Source of the DNA: Candidatus Chromulinivoraceae bacterium
GTDB lineage: Bacteria; Patescibacteriota; Saccharimonadia; Saccharimonadales; Saccharimonadaceae
Length of the DNA: 64,000 nucleotides
Direction: 5' to 3'
Assembly (NCBI GenBank): GCA_035478595.1
Contig: DATIJL010000001.1
Coordinates: forward strand, 1 to 64,000
Shown here: one piece after another, positions 1-8,939 of the stretch
How positions within the stretch are numbered: position 1 is the first letter of the stretch
Layout: each line of letters begins with the position of its first letter
Notes under the pieces: model-generated
The model's input: only the letters and a program-made list of their open reading frames with translations
Told to the model about the DNA's origin: nothing
Databases searched by the model: none
Position numbers and translations under genes: made by a program

Positions 1-131
1 ACTGGCGCAGGAGCGTTCCGCTCCGGCGCCAGCGAGAAACACTCACCACGTATCTCGACTACTACAACCAAAGGCGTGTACACTTAGGATTGCAGTTACG
101 AACACCTGCGGAGATGTTGCAAAGGTCTTGA
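1..131 (+). pseudogene. C-terminal tail of a DDE/rve-type transposase (cut by window edge)
   Basis: Frame 3 is open from the window edge to a TGA at 129-131. The last ~30 residues contain DYYNQRRVHLGL and RTPAEML, the usual C-terminal signature of integrase-core transposases (IS481/IS3-like: Y-N-x-x-R-x-H-x-x-L followed by TPAE). The catalytic core would lie left of the window, so I cannot tell whether the element is intact. It ends only 12 bases before the stop of the converging frameshifted gene at 143-620. I see no right-hand inverted repeat that I could pair. Confidence 0.6.
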
Positions 132-142
132 GTTCTCTACGG

Positions 143-620
143 TCACCTGGCACGCCTTTGGAGTAATCTCTCAATAAGATCTGCTCGTTCCACCGTGCCA
201 GATTTACACTCATTTTCATCAAGCAAGCTCCAAACTTGGTAGATTAGACCTTTCTTCATGAGGGAGGTCGAAGAATCGTAGACCAGCTTTTCGTTTATTT
301 CAAGCGACTGATCGGCGGTAATGTCGATGATTGTTGGCTCACTAAAATTATCCTGGTAATGCTGTAGCCAGACGTGTAGTGGAATAAGCGGTGTCAGCTT
401 GTTTGCATCGTACACGGCACCAATTGCTATCTTGAAGTAGCCGTCAACTGCCTGGCGATTGAAAGCTCGATAAAGTACGATCGACGTTGCCGAACACTGG
501 CCAGTAGAAAGCGGCTTGCCGGCGATTGGTCGCAACTTTGGCGAAGCCGTTTCCTCGCACCATACCTGCTCGCACGCCTCTCGATGTTGACTTAAAATTC
601 TTTATTTTCTTGTTTTCCAT
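143..620 (-). pseudogene. Frameshifted YunG-like Cys/His/Asp protein
   Basis: A 130-codon frame (143-535) shows GQCSATSIVL, HVWLQ and IIDITADQ, with C14, H54 and D71 counted from the TTG at 535. This spacing fits the putative Cys-His-Asp triad of the YunG-like family (papain/transglutaminase-like fold). The family resemblance continues upstream of that TTG (VWCEETASP corresponds to the family's SWSKETAYP), so 535 is not the real start. The only good start is ATG at 618-620 behind AAAGGA, but it is in another frame (MENKKIKNFKSTSR...). The frames would join if two bases (GA) are missing from the GAGAG run at about 577-583. It is therefore a recent frameshift or a sequencing error. The family call is from motif memory, not a search. 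Confidence 0.5.
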
Positions 621-680
621 ATGCTAAAAATCCTTTCATATTTAGATGAAGGTACGTGTTATTCAATTTCTTAAGTATGT

Positions 681-2918
681 CTAGCTATCAGCGCCAGCAA
701 GATCATCGAGACTGTTAATCAGCACTTCGCGCGGGCGGGCGCCGTCAGCCGGGCCGATAATTCCCTGTTCTTCCATTTCTTCAATAATCCGTGCGGCACG
801 TGCATAGCCTACGCGCAGACGACGCTGCAGGAGACTCGTACTAGCCTTGCCGCTCTCTACTACGACTCGGACAGCGTCCTTGTACATATCGTCATCACCA
901 TGGCCATCAAAGTCCATAACTACGCCACCCTTGCCATTAAGCTGAACGGGTTGGCTAATAATTTCATCGTTGTATTGTGGTGCGGATTGCATACGAAGAT
1001 GATCAGTGATTTTCATGACTTCTTCGTCCATCACCCAGGCACCTTGAATACGTTTTGGTTTACTCATACTTGGCGTAAGAAGCAGCATGTCGCCCTGACC
1101 TAGGAGTTTTTCGGCGCCAATCTGGTCGAGGATAGTACGACTGTCGATCTGACTAGCTACAGTAAACGCAATACGAGCTGGAATGTTGGCTTTAATAAGA
1201 CCAGTAATAACGTCCACGCTTGGGCGCTGTGTCGCGAGTACGAGGTGAATACCTACGGCACGTGCTTTTTGTGCCAAACGTACAATCAACGCTTCAACGT
1301 CGCGCGCTGCAACCATCATAAGGTCAGCAAGTTCGTCGATAACAATCACAATGTATGGCATCGCACCATCATCAACTCGCTGTTCATTACCATCCGTGTC
1401 TTCGACAGATATCTTTTTACTACCGGACTGAATTTTTTGATTATAGCTCTTAATGTCACGAAATTTTTCTTCGGCTAATAATTTGTAACGACGTTCCATC
1501 TCATTAACTGCCCATTTAAGCGCGCTGATGGTTTTTTCAGGCTCTGTGATAACTGGGGTTAAAAGATGTGGAATATCTTCATATGGCGCCATTTCAACTT
1601 GCTTAGGGTCAACCAAAATTACCTTCATCTCGCTCGGACTGTTGCGATAAAGGAGGCTCGTTAACAAGGTGTTAATCATGACTGACTTACCACTACCCGT
1701 CTGACCAGCGATAAGCAAGTGAGGCATTTTATTTAGTTCACCCACAACAGCCTCGCCCGAAATATCCTTGCCGATAGCAAATGCCAACGGCTCATGATTT
1801 GACTTCCACTGCTTAGCCGTTAGTACGCCATAAAGACGAACATCGGCAGCTTTACGGTTTGGTACTTCAATACCAACAGCGCGCTGTCCTGGAATAGGTG
1901 CTTCGATACGCAGTGTCTGGGCTGCGAGATTGAGTGCAATATTAGTCTCAAGAGCGGTAATGCGAGTCAACTTGACACCACTTGGTGGTTTTAAGGTGTA
2001 CTGCGTTACCTTAGGACCAATATTTGCGCCCTCCATCTCGACTTCAATGTTAAATTCGGCTAGCGTGTCGCGGATAGTCTGGGCGTTCTGCTGTACATCA
2101 CCAGCATCAGCTGGTGATTGTTTTTTCTCAAGCAAATCAACACTTGGCGCTTGCCAATTGGGGTCACTGACAGCAACCAGCGCAGCTTGATCTTCAGCGG
2201 CTTTATCTTGCTTAATACTGCCACGAAGGCTTGAGAGGTGTGCACCCTTCTTACCCATAAGCGCGGCCTCTTCTTGGTCCAGCGTCGGCACACCAGCATT
2301 TAACTTAAGTTCGCCAATTGCCTGATGTTTGGGTGAAGTCTCCGATGCCTTACGCATAACCTGCACATTGGCCTCTTGCTCACTGAGTTCGCGACGAGAA
2401 ACCTCCCAAAGTTTCTTAATAACAGCGAACGGGGATACGCGTACAACAAATAATGTAGTGATGAGTATAAGAAGTACATAGATAAATACAGCAACGCCAG
2501 TATTTACCATAGCTAACATGCCACTGTTGACTGCAATACCAACAAAACCGCCTGTCGTTTGGCCAGCACTGTTTTTCATAAGACCAAACAAGCCCGCAAA
2601 CCACACAATAAGCAGTGTGGTCGCGAGCTTCATGACGAATGGCAAGCGATTATTTTCTGCCCTAAATACTTCGACGGCAATATAGACAAAGAGAAGAGGG
2701 ATAACGTACATAGCATAGCCGATACTATTGAGTGTCGCCCGGTGCAGCCACTCTAGTACTGGGCCGCCCGTGCCAAACCATGCCAGCACGAACAGGATGG
2801 ACACAGCAAGTAACATGACTGCGCCTACTTGTGCCCAAAAACCCGACGGCAGACTATGCTGTGGTGTTTGGACTTTTGCTTTTCCCCTACTGTGCGATGA
2901 TTTTTTTCGTTTGGCCAT
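681..2918 (-). CDS. ftsK: DNA translocase FtsK/SpoIIIE
   Basis: This septal DNA pump clears and resolves chromosome termini during division. The 745-residue protein has a basic N-terminus, about four membrane segments (roughly residues 25-165), a charged linker, and a RecA-like motor. The motor shows Walker A GQTGSGKS and Walker B YIVIVIDELADLM. A C-terminal winged-helix gamma domain follows (about residues 680-740, with LLQRRLRVGYARA), which normally reads KOPS-type sequences. The length is typical for a short-linker FtsK. It is transcribed from its own promoter (TTGCAA-N17-TATAAT, 2975-3003) and is followed by no same-strand gene nearby. Confidence 0.95.
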   Translation of the reverse strand: MAKRKKSSHSRGKAKVQTPQHSLPSGFWAQVGAVMLLAVSILFVLAWFGTGGPVLEWLHRATLNSIGYAMYVIPLLFVYIAVEVFRAENNRLPFVMKLATTLLIVWFAGLFGLMKNSAGQTTGGFVGIAVNSGMLAMVNTGVAVFIYVLLILITTLFVVRVSPFAVIKKLWEVSRRELSEQEANVQVMRKASETSPKHQAIGELKLNAGVPTLDQEEAALMGKKGAHLSSLRGSIKQDKAAEDQAALVAVSDPNWQAPSVDLLEKKQSPADAGDVQQNAQTIRDTLAEFNIEVEMEGANIGPKVTQYTLKPPSGVKLTRITALETNIALNLAAQTLRIEAPIPGQRAVGIEVPNRKAADVRLYGVLTAKQWKSNHEPLAFAIGKDISGEAVVGELNKMPHLLIAGQTGSGKSVMINTLLTSLLYRNSPSEMKVILVDPKQVEMAPYEDIPHLLTPVITEPEKTISALKWAVNEMERRYKLLAEEKFRDIKSYNQKIQSGSKKISVEDTDGNEQRVDDGAMPYIVIVIDELADLMMVAARDVEALIVRLAQKARAVGIHLVLATQRPSVDVITGLIKANIPARIAFTVASQIDSRTILDQIGAEKLLGQGDMLLLTPSMSKPKRIQGAWVMDEEVMKITDHLRMQSAPQYNDEIISQPVQLNGKGGVVMDFDGHGDDDMYKDAVRVVVESGKASTSLLQRRLRVGYARAARIIEEMEEQGIIGPADGARPREVLINSLDDLAGADS

Positions 2919-2974
2919 AACTATTTTTTATTATATCCCGATATAAGCGTTTTCGCTTACGGTTTATAAGCAAT

Positions 2975-3003
2975 ATTATAGCAAAAATTACAATATTTTG
3001 CAA
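2975..3003 (-). promoter_or_regulatory. Promoter of ftsK
   Basis: On the minus strand TTGCAA (2998-3003), a 17-nt spacer and TATAAT (2975-2980) make a near-consensus sigma-70 promoter. The leader of about 50 nt contains a small GTAAGCG-AAAA-CGCTTA hairpin. Confidence 0.7.
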
Positions 3004-3015
3004 ATAGCTTATGTT

Positions 3016-5175
3016 TTAGTATGCGCGTGTGTCTTCGCGAGTGCGAGGCTCAACCACTTCGGTATCAGGTACCTGACGTGGTGGAAACTTTTGCGGCGGC
3101 AAAGGCGGCATGACATTATCGTTTTTTGGACGATCATTGCGATCATTATGATCACCGCGATCGTTTACTCTGTTACGTCCTTGCGGTGAATTACCACCAC
3201 CACCGATCTCGTTTACAACAGGAATAACGATTGGCGTACGGCGCGTCTGGTCATACAAGATGTGGGTAATCTCGTCCTTGAGTTCTTTTTTAATAACATC
3301 AAGATCGATCTTTTTACCGCCAAAGCTACGGGCAACCTTTTGCTTAAGGTACTGACGGATAGTTCCCATCAATTCTTCGCTATCACGGAGGTAAATAAAC
3401 CCACGCGAAATGATATCTGGACTAGTCAGCAGACGACCAGTACCGCGCTGTACCGTTAATACCACCACAAACATACCTTCGTTGCTCATGTGGATACGAT
3501 CTTTAAGAACCACCTCTGATACAATAGCGCCGTTATCGTCGTACATAATACCACCAACCGGGACACGGCCAGCTTTTTTAGCACCTTCAGGTGTAATTTC
3601 AACGATATCACCAGCGTCACAAACAAAGATATTCTCTCGTGGGATACCGGCTTCTTTTTCAGCAATCTCGGCGTTATGAACCAACATGTGGAATTCACCA
3701 TGATTTGGCAGATAGTAGGTTGGATTAAGCGCGCGAATGAGCTTAACATGGTCGTCGTAGTAACCGTGACCAGAAAGGTGCAGTGGACCAATGCCGGTAA
3801 GATGTGTTTTGCCGTTTTGAATGACTTCACTTCCCTCTCGCATCAGACCGTCGACCGTACGAACAACATATTTCTCGTTGCCCGGAATCGGGTTAGAGCT
3901 AAATACAATAACATCGGTGTTTTTAATCTTGATGAATTTGTGGCTACCACTCGCCATGCGGTTAAGCACAGCATTAAATTCGCCCTGACTACCCGTACAG
4001 ACAATCGTCACTTTACCATCAGGCAACTTAACGAGGTCTTCCATCTTAACCACGACGTCCTTAGGAATCTTGATTGTTCCGGTACGAAGAGCTACCTCAA
4101 GGTTTTGGATCATACTGTAACCAGCAAATGCGACTTTTCGATCGTGTTTTTTTGCTTCATCCAAAATAAGTTGGATACGGTGTAGCTGACTACTAAAACA
4201 GCTAATGATAAGACGGCCATTCGGGTATTTTTCCATTACCTGGCCCATACTGTGCTGAATGTCAAGCTCTCCATGAGTATGAGAGCCTTCACTTTCACAG
4301 TTTGTGCTTTCGTTCATGAACATAAGAATGCCTTCTTTGGTGGCAATTTCGGTCATGCGGTCGAGGTCGAATTTGCGTCCATCAACAGGCTGCTCTTCCA
4401 TACGCCAGTCACCCGAGCTGATGATAACACCGAGAGGTGTCCGGATAACAACAGCTGCTGCATCTGGAATAGAGTGATTAACGCGAACCATCTCAACTGA
4501 AAAGCTGTCACAAAGCTGTACGCGTTCGTGAGCTTCAGGATCAAGTACATGGTAATCTGGCGCAAAGCCACTCGTAGCTTCTTCCATTGTGCGCTGTAAC
4601 ATACCAACCGTAAATTTAGTAGCATACACAGGTGCAGGAATCTTATCGATAAGATGGCGGAACGAGCCGATGTGGTCAAGGTGTCCGTGTGTAAAAACGT
4701 GTCCTCGGATACGGTGCTTGTTTTCTTCAAGATAAGTTATATCAGGCGTAATGTAGTTAATGCCGGGATAGTCGGCACCTGGGAACAAAAAGCCCATGTC
4801 AATGATAATAATGTCGTTATCGTATTCGATAGCCGTCATGTTTTTACCAATACCCATTTCACCAACGCCACCGATAGGAATAACCTTAAGGGTTGGACGT
4901 GGTGCTTTTGAGCGTTTTGGCTGGTCAGCCAAACTAAACTGGCGACCATTGTATCCGTTATAAACGGATTTGTTCACCGGAACGTTTACCATGTGCTGTG
5001 AGGCACGAAGGTTAACGTTTTCAGAGGTACGGCGCTGCGCACGAAACACCTCGCCTTTGCGAGTTGTCGTGTTATTTAACACCGTATTATTAGATTTTTG
5101 TCGTTGTTGTTGCCCTTGCTGAGGGCGTTTGGATGCGTCGTCACTTGGGGCGTTCGCGAGTCTTCGTTGACCCAT
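3016..5175 (-). CDS. rnj: Ribonuclease J, long paralogue
   Basis: RNase J is a metallo-beta-lactamase/beta-CASP endo- and 5'-3' exoribonuclease for mRNA decay and rRNA maturation. The 719-residue protein carries the zinc motif THGHLDHIG, the downstream beta-CASP motif region, and LSGHGYYDD. It has a basic, Gln-rich N-terminal extension of about 90 residues and a low-complexity C-terminal tail of about 60 residues rich in R, N, D and P, both lacking in the second paralogue at 6983-8830. The start follows GAAAGGTAAC. Its promoter (5280-5308) diverges from the GC-rich gene at 5384. The tail could be a protein- or RNA-docking arm, which is inference. Confidence 0.93.
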   Translation of the reverse strand: MGQRRLANAPSDDASKRPQQGQQQRQKSNNTVLNNTTTRKGEVFRAQRRTSENVNLRASQHMVNVPVNKSVYNGYNGRQFSLADQPKRSKAPRPTLKVIPIGGVGEMGIGKNMTAIEYDNDIIIIDMGFLFPGADYPGINYITPDITYLEENKHRIRGHVFTHGHLDHIGSFRHLIDKIPAPVYATKFTVGMLQRTMEEATSGFAPDYHVLDPEAHERVQLCDSFSVEMVRVNHSIPDAAAVVIRTPLGVIISSGDWRMEEQPVDGRKFDLDRMTEIATKEGILMFMNESTNCESEGSHTHGELDIQHSMGQVMEKYPNGRLIISCFSSQLHRIQLILDEAKKHDRKVAFAGYSMIQNLEVALRTGTIKIPKDVVVKMEDLVKLPDGKVTIVCTGSQGEFNAVLNRMASGSHKFIKIKNTDVIVFSSNPIPGNEKYVVRTVDGLMREGSEVIQNGKTHLTGIGPLHLSGHGYYDDHVKLIRALNPTYYLPNHGEFHMLVHNAEIAEKEAGIPRENIFVCDAGDIVEITPEGAKKAGRVPVGGIMYDDNGAIVSEVVLKDRIHMSNEGMFVVVLTVQRGTGRLLTSPDIISRGFIYLRDSEELMGTIRQYLKQKVARSFGGKKIDLDVIKKELKDEITHILYDQTRRTPIVIPVVNEIGGGGNSPQGRNRVNDRGDHNDRNDRPKNDNVMPPLPPQKFPPRQVPDTEVVEPRTREDTRAY

Positions 5176-5279
5176 AGTTTATATATGTTACCTTTCAAAG
5201 TATTTATTAGTTACAAACAAGTCCTATAAGTTGCAGCTATTCAGTAAGAAACAGATGAAGCTGCGGTCTAGTAAGTAAG

Positions 5280-5308
5280 AGTATAGCAAAAGATCTGTCT
5301 TTTGGCAA
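5280..5308 (-). promoter_or_regulatory. Promoter of the long RNase J gene
   Basis: Minus-strand TTGCCA (5303-5308), N17, TATACT (5280-5285). It gives a leader of about 95 nt that contains a GCAGC/GCTGC stem. Its -35 lies only ten bases from the -35 of the divergent promoter at 5318-5346. Confidence 0.7.
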
Positions 5309-5317
5309 TAGATAAAA

Positions 5318-5346
5318 TTGACATAAGCGTTAATATGTGTTAATAT
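5318..5346 (+). promoter_or_regulatory. Promoter of the GC-rich membrane-protein gene
   Basis: TTGACA (5318-5323), N17, TAATAT (5341-5346). Transcription should begin near 5353. This rules out the ATG at 5345 and supports the start at 5384. Confidence 0.75.
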
Positions 5347-5383
5347 GAGTACAGTTCGCCCCACCCGAGATGAGGAGACGCAC

Positions 5384-5761
5384 ATGTCCATCACCCCCGA
5401 CAAGTCCAGCACTAAGAAGGAAGAGCGCACTCCGTTCTTCTCCGAGACCGAAAAGAGGATCTACGGCTGGTATGGCTTCACGGCCATCATGGTCATCTGC
5501 ATGATCGGCGGCGTTTTCGCTGCCGCACTGACGTTCACCATGACCAGTTCGTCCGTCCCCACCACCGGTGGCCTTACCCTGCTCTGGCGGATCCCGCTGG
5601 GCACCGTCTGGATCGTCTGGACTCTCGCCATCTGGTACAAGACCGCCAAGTTCTGGGACCCGGCCGATGTCGAGTGGGTGGACACACTCCTGAAGAACGT
5701 CCGACACTACATCAAGCTGCCGTTCCAGTCCTTCAGGAAGCCGCGTCTTCGCCGCAAGTGA
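5384..5761 (+). CDS. Small two-TM membrane protein, GC-rich orphan
   Basis: I do not recognise a family. The 125-residue product has a charged N-terminus (to ~25), two hydrophobic helices (about 31-53 and 64-85), and a basic C-terminus ending RKPRLRRK, so it is probably an inner-membrane hairpin with cytosolic ends. I chose the ATG at 5384 because GAGGAG lies six bases upstream and the promoter places the transcript start near 5353. Codons end almost always in C or G (GTC, CTG, ATC, ACC), unlike the AT-balanced neighbours, which suggests acquisition from a high-GC organism. It stands alone, with its own promoter and terminator, between native minus-strand genes. Confidence 0.8.
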   Translation: MSITPDKSSTKKEERTPFFSETEKRIYGWYGFTAIMVICMIGGVFAAALTFTMTSSSVPTTGGLTLLWRIPLGTVWIVWTLAIWYKTAKFWDPADVEWVDTLLKNVRHYIKLPFQSFRKPRLRRK

Positions 5762-5768
5762 GGCGATC

Positions 5769-5832
5769 GCCAGGCCGTTCAGGAATCGAGGTTCAACCTC
5801 TTCCTGCGACGCGCCTGGCTTTTCGCTTTTTA
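5769..5832 (+). terminator. Long hairpin terminator after the GC-rich gene
   Basis: GCCAGGC (5769-5775) pairs with GCCTGGC (5813-5819), with inner arms CAGGAA/TTCCTG and GAGGTT/AACCTC. TTTTCGCTTTTT follows. Confidence 0.8.
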
Positions 5833-6426
5833 GGCCCCTTTTTTAAGCTTTTCAATCACTTTGGGTACACGCAAAAAATCATCAATGAGTGTTTGGCGCA
5901 TACCACCATTATAAAGAGCCGCAGCAGGGTGATAGAGGGGCACAATAACTACCTTCTTGTCACCAAACGTTATTCGTTTTGCCTCGCCATGAACTTGACT
6001 AATTTTAGCTTCGGGTAAAAAATATTCCATACTGTGACGACCCAATGTCACAACCACCTTCGGTGAAATGACATCGAGTTGACGCACTAAATACGGCCAG
6101 AAGGCCTTTTTTTCTTCGGGGAGTGGGTCACGGTTGTTCGGTGGACGGTATTTGACGATATTAGTAATGTATACGTCGTTTCGCACCAGTCCAGCTTGTG
6201 CCAGCATTTCGTTTAAAAACTTACCAGCCGCACCGACAAACGGTATTCCCTGCTCGTCCTCGTTTTTACCGGGGGCTTCGCCTATAAAAACAATCTCAGC
6301 GTCCAGATTGCCGTCGCCAATAACCAGCTGCTTAGCGGTCGAGGCAAGGTCAGGACAGACAGCATTCTGCAAAATATCATCACGTATCTGGTCGAGCGCT
6401 CGTTGTTTATCCATTTCATCTTCCAT
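5830..6426 (-). CDS. Family 4-type uracil-DNA glycosylase, cluster cysteines mostly lost
   Basis: The enzyme removes uracil from DNA. The 198-residue protein shows GEAPGKNEDEQGIPFVG (the active-site GEAPG and downstream PFVG), TNIVKYRPPNNRDPLPEE, and the C-terminal YHPAAAL motif. Canonical family 4 enzymes bind a 4Fe-4S cluster through four cysteines, including the C of KCRPP and one about 16 residues later. Here these are Tyr (KYRPP) and Phe/Trp (AFWPYL), and only C24 of the N-terminal pair remains. Either the cluster is gone or the fold is stabilised otherwise. The start ATG at 6426 has no clear Shine-Dalgarno; a second ATG is four codons downstream. Confidence 0.88.
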   Translation of the reverse strand: MEDEMDKQRALDQIRDDILQNAVCPDLASTAKQLVIGDGNLDAEIVFIGEAPGKNEDEQGIPFVGAAGKFLNEMLAQAGLVRNDVYITNIVKYRPPNNRDPLPEEKKAFWPYLVRQLDVISPKVVVTLGRHSMEYFLPEAKISQVHGEAKRITFGDKKVVIVPLYHPAAALYNGGMRQTLIDDFLRVPKVIEKLKKGA

Positions 6427-6507
6427 TTTACACGCTCATTCGGCCGAATAGCAAAAACCAAACCAGTGTCGCTAGTACGCATTCTCATAGCACGCTATAG
6501 TAATGCC

Positions 6508-6915
6508 ATGGAAGATATTTATAAAGCGAGTGGCATTATTATCATAGACCGCAAGGTTTTAGTCGAGCGCTCACAAGGAAAAGATTTTTTTATTCATCTT
6601 GGTGGAAAAATCGAACCAGGCGAGACCCCCAAGCAAGCGCTCATTCGAGAATTAAAAGAAGAAATACAAATTAACGTTATTGAAGATGATCTGGAGCTTT
6701 TTGACCAAAACTCGGCACCAGCCGCCAATAACCCAGAGGTCGATGTACACATGGACGTCTACCTGGTAAAAAAATGGACAGGAGAAATATCCGCCGACAG
6801 CGAAGTCGAAGAACTCCGCTGGATTACATCAGACGTACCGAAGGATATAAAGATTGGTTCGATTATGGAGCACGAAACAATCCCCAAGCTAAAAGCAGCA
6901 GATCTAATTGACTAG
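6508..6915 (+). CDS. Nudix hydrolase
   Basis: The product is 135 residues with a Nudix box starting GGKIEPGETPKQALIREL and continuing KEEIQI; it fits GX5EX7REUXEEXGU except that the late Gly is Gln. It should hydrolyse a nucleoside diphosphate linked to another moiety; the substrate cannot be told. The ATG at 6508 is chosen because TATAGT (6496-6501) ends six bases before it, so the mRNA is probably leaderless. Longer in-frame starts upstream would lie outside the transcript. A bidirectional terminator at 6933-6968 separates it from the converging RNase J gene. Confidence 0.85.
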   Translation: MEDIYKASGIIIIDRKVLVERSQGKDFFIHLGGKIEPGETPKQALIRELKEEIQINVIEDDLELFDQNSAPAANNPEVDVHMDVYLVKKWTGEISADSEVEELRWITSDVPKDIKIGSIMEHETIPKLKAADLID

Positions 6916-6932
6916 CCAGCCCCGGAAATAAA

Positions 6933-6968
6933 AATAACCCCCGCAGTTTTAGCGGGGGTTATTTTTTA
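6933..6968. terminator. Bidirectional terminator
   Basis: AATAACCCCCGC / GCGGGGGTTATT with an A-run on one side and TTTTTT on the other. It ends the Nudix gene (+) and the RNase J paralogue (-). Confidence 0.85.
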
Positions 6969-6982
6969 TTTACTTGACCAAT

Positions 6983-8830
6983 CTAACACATGTCGGCGGC
7001 GGGTCTTGCAATGATGTTGTCTCGATGTAAACCGGCTACATTTACTACTGGTATTACGATCGGTGTTTGGCCAGTCTGCTCGAATAAATACGCAGCCGTC
7101 ATGTCCTTTAGGGCGTCTTTTAGCTGGTCAATACCTGCCCGTGACATACGTTTTGCTACAGGCAACCTACAAACCTTTTGTCGGAGACCATCCATAATCT
7201 TGGCGTTATCACGTATCGACAGATGACCGCGCGTAATAATGTCCGGGCTACTCGCCTGTCGTCCCGTCGTTCTGTCTAGCGTCACAATAACCACCACAAA
7301 ACCGTCTTCTCGAAGAAGCAGCCGGTCTTTGGTGACAATCTCGGGCACGACACTTCCCGTCTGGTCTACCAGGAGCGCACCAGCCGTCACCCGGCCAGCC
7401 TTTCTTGGCACCTTTGTCTGGTCAAACTCGGTCACGTCGCCGTTATCAACCATAATAATAGTACGCTTGGGCAGACCTTGCAGTAGACCTACGTCTTTAT
7501 GATATTTGCGGTTGAGCGCCCCGCCATAAATTGGCATGAGATAGTTCGGGCGTGTCAGTTGAATCATTTCGGCATGTTCATCTCGATTACCGTGTCCAGA
7601 TACATGAAGCGGTCCGCAACCATCTATCTCGTGCGTTGGATGACGGAATAGCTTTGCACCAAGCGTTGTTACACTATCGCCAATCCGCTGGTAGCTTTGT
7701 TCGTTACCCGGAATTGGCGTGCTGCTAATGACGACGTTGTCACCCTTTTTCAGCTTGATATATTGGTGCTCGCCAATTGCCATCCGGCTTAGCGCCGCGC
7801 CTGGTTCGCCCTGGCCGCCAGTACAGATAATCACCAACTGGTCGTCAGGTATCTGCCCGGCTTCGCGCATACTAACTAACGTGTTCTTTGGTATTTTTAA
7901 ATTGCCTAACCGCACTGCGAGCTCGGCAACCGTTGTCATACTGCGACCATCAAATGCCACTTTACGGCCAAAATGTGCCGCCGCCATTACAATCATCTGG
8001 ATACGGTTCATGTTCGACGAAAATGTCGCGGCGATAATTCGCCCATGCACTTGGTCCATTAATTCGTAAAAGCTGTCCTGCAATGTTCGTTCGGTTGGCG
8101 TCCGTCCTGGCTTGGTTGTATTAGTGCTCTCGCTCATCAAGAGCAGCACGCCTTCGTCCCCCAGCTGCTTGAGCCTGATAATATCACTTGGCATAGCGTC
8201 AAGCGGCTCGGGATCAAGCCGAAAATCACCAGTGTTGATGACTCGGCCAACTGGCGTATCAACCACGATAGCCGAGCATTCCGGAATCGCGTGGGTGACA
8301 CGGACAAGCTCAATTTTCAACTCTCCAAGGCTGACTCGTTCGTGTTTGTCCATATCGAGTGCCCTACAATTAGGCTGGAAATCGACGCCGTCTTCGTTAG
8401 CCTTTTCAAACTGGGTTTGTACCATGCCAATCGTAAACCGGCTGCCGAATATCGGAGCTGGGAACTTTGGCACGATATGGGTGAGGCCGCCAATGTGGTC
8501 TAGGTGGCCGTGACTAATAACATATCCGCGGATTTTGTGGCGAATAGATTCTAGGTATTCTGTTACCGGAATGGCATAGTTAATGCCAGGCAAATCAATC
8601 CCTAGTTCAAACCCGCAGTCCAGAATCAGTGCATCGTTTCCGTACTCTAGTACGATCATATTCTTTTCACCAATTCCCTGCTGGCCGCCCAGCGGGATAA
8701 TCCGTAGTCCGCCTGGGGTTGCCGACGCGTTAACGGTTTTGGTTGTCCGGTAAGGCCTCACAAGGCGCTCCGCTTTGTCACTTTTACGGCGCGATGCATG
8801 CGTGACATCGTATTTATTTGTTTCTTTCAT
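6983..8830 (-). CDS. rnj: Ribonuclease J, short paralogue
   Basis: This is a second RNase J-type metallo-beta-lactamase/beta-CASP nuclease (615 residues) with SHGHLDHIGG, GDFRLDPEPLD and LHVSGHGNRDEH intact, so it is probably catalytic, unlike some RnjB proteins. It lacks the long tails of the paralogue at 3016-5175. Start at ATG 8830 (MKETNKYD), which follows GGAGAAAAAACTAT; an upstream in-frame start would add 14 residues without a ribosome site. Upstream, on the same strand, is pnp, so three RNA-decay enzymes lie within 8 kb. Confidence 0.92.
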   Translation of the reverse strand: MKETNKYDVTHASRRKSDKAERLVRPYRTTKTVNASATPGGLRIIPLGGQQGIGEKNMIVLEYGNDALILDCGFELGIDLPGINYAIPVTEYLESIRHKIRGYVISHGHLDHIGGLTHIVPKFPAPIFGSRFTIGMVQTQFEKANEDGVDFQPNCRALDMDKHERVSLGELKIELVRVTHAIPECSAIVVDTPVGRVINTGDFRLDPEPLDAMPSDIIRLKQLGDEGVLLLMSESTNTTKPGRTPTERTLQDSFYELMDQVHGRIIAATFSSNMNRIQMIVMAAAHFGRKVAFDGRSMTTVAELAVRLGNLKIPKNTLVSMREAGQIPDDQLVIICTGGQGEPGAALSRMAIGEHQYIKLKKGDNVVISSTPIPGNEQSYQRIGDSVTTLGAKLFRHPTHEIDGCGPLHVSGHGNRDEHAEMIQLTRPNYLMPIYGGALNRKYHKDVGLLQGLPKRTIIMVDNGDVTEFDQTKVPRKAGRVTAGALLVDQTGSVVPEIVTKDRLLLREDGFVVVIVTLDRTTGRQASSPDIITRGHLSIRDNAKIMDGLRQKVCRLPVAKRMSRAGIDQLKDALKDMTAAYLFEQTGQTPIVIPVVNVAGLHRDNIIARPAADMC

Positions 8831-8939
8831 ATAGTTTTTTCTCCGCGGTTTTTGCGGTACCAAAACAAGCATTTTGGCGTTTAATAATAAAGATTAGCGC
8901 AAGTGTTCTTGGCCAAATGTGACAAGATTTACCATAAAT

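Noticed and set aside
3676-4185. Plus-strand 169-codon frame inside the RNase J gene
   Set aside because: It is a shadow of the minus-strand RNase J, without a ribosome site or family motifs; the same applies to all frames antisense to pnp, nrdA, groEL and polA.
5345-5383. Upstream ATG at 5345 as start of the GC-rich membrane protein
   Set aside because: It overlaps the -10 element and precedes the predicted transcript start; ATG 5384 has GAGGAG at the right spacing.
8831-8872. Upstream start of the short RNase J paralogue
   Set aside because: The added 14 residues have no family support and the inner ATG has GGAGA at a good distance.
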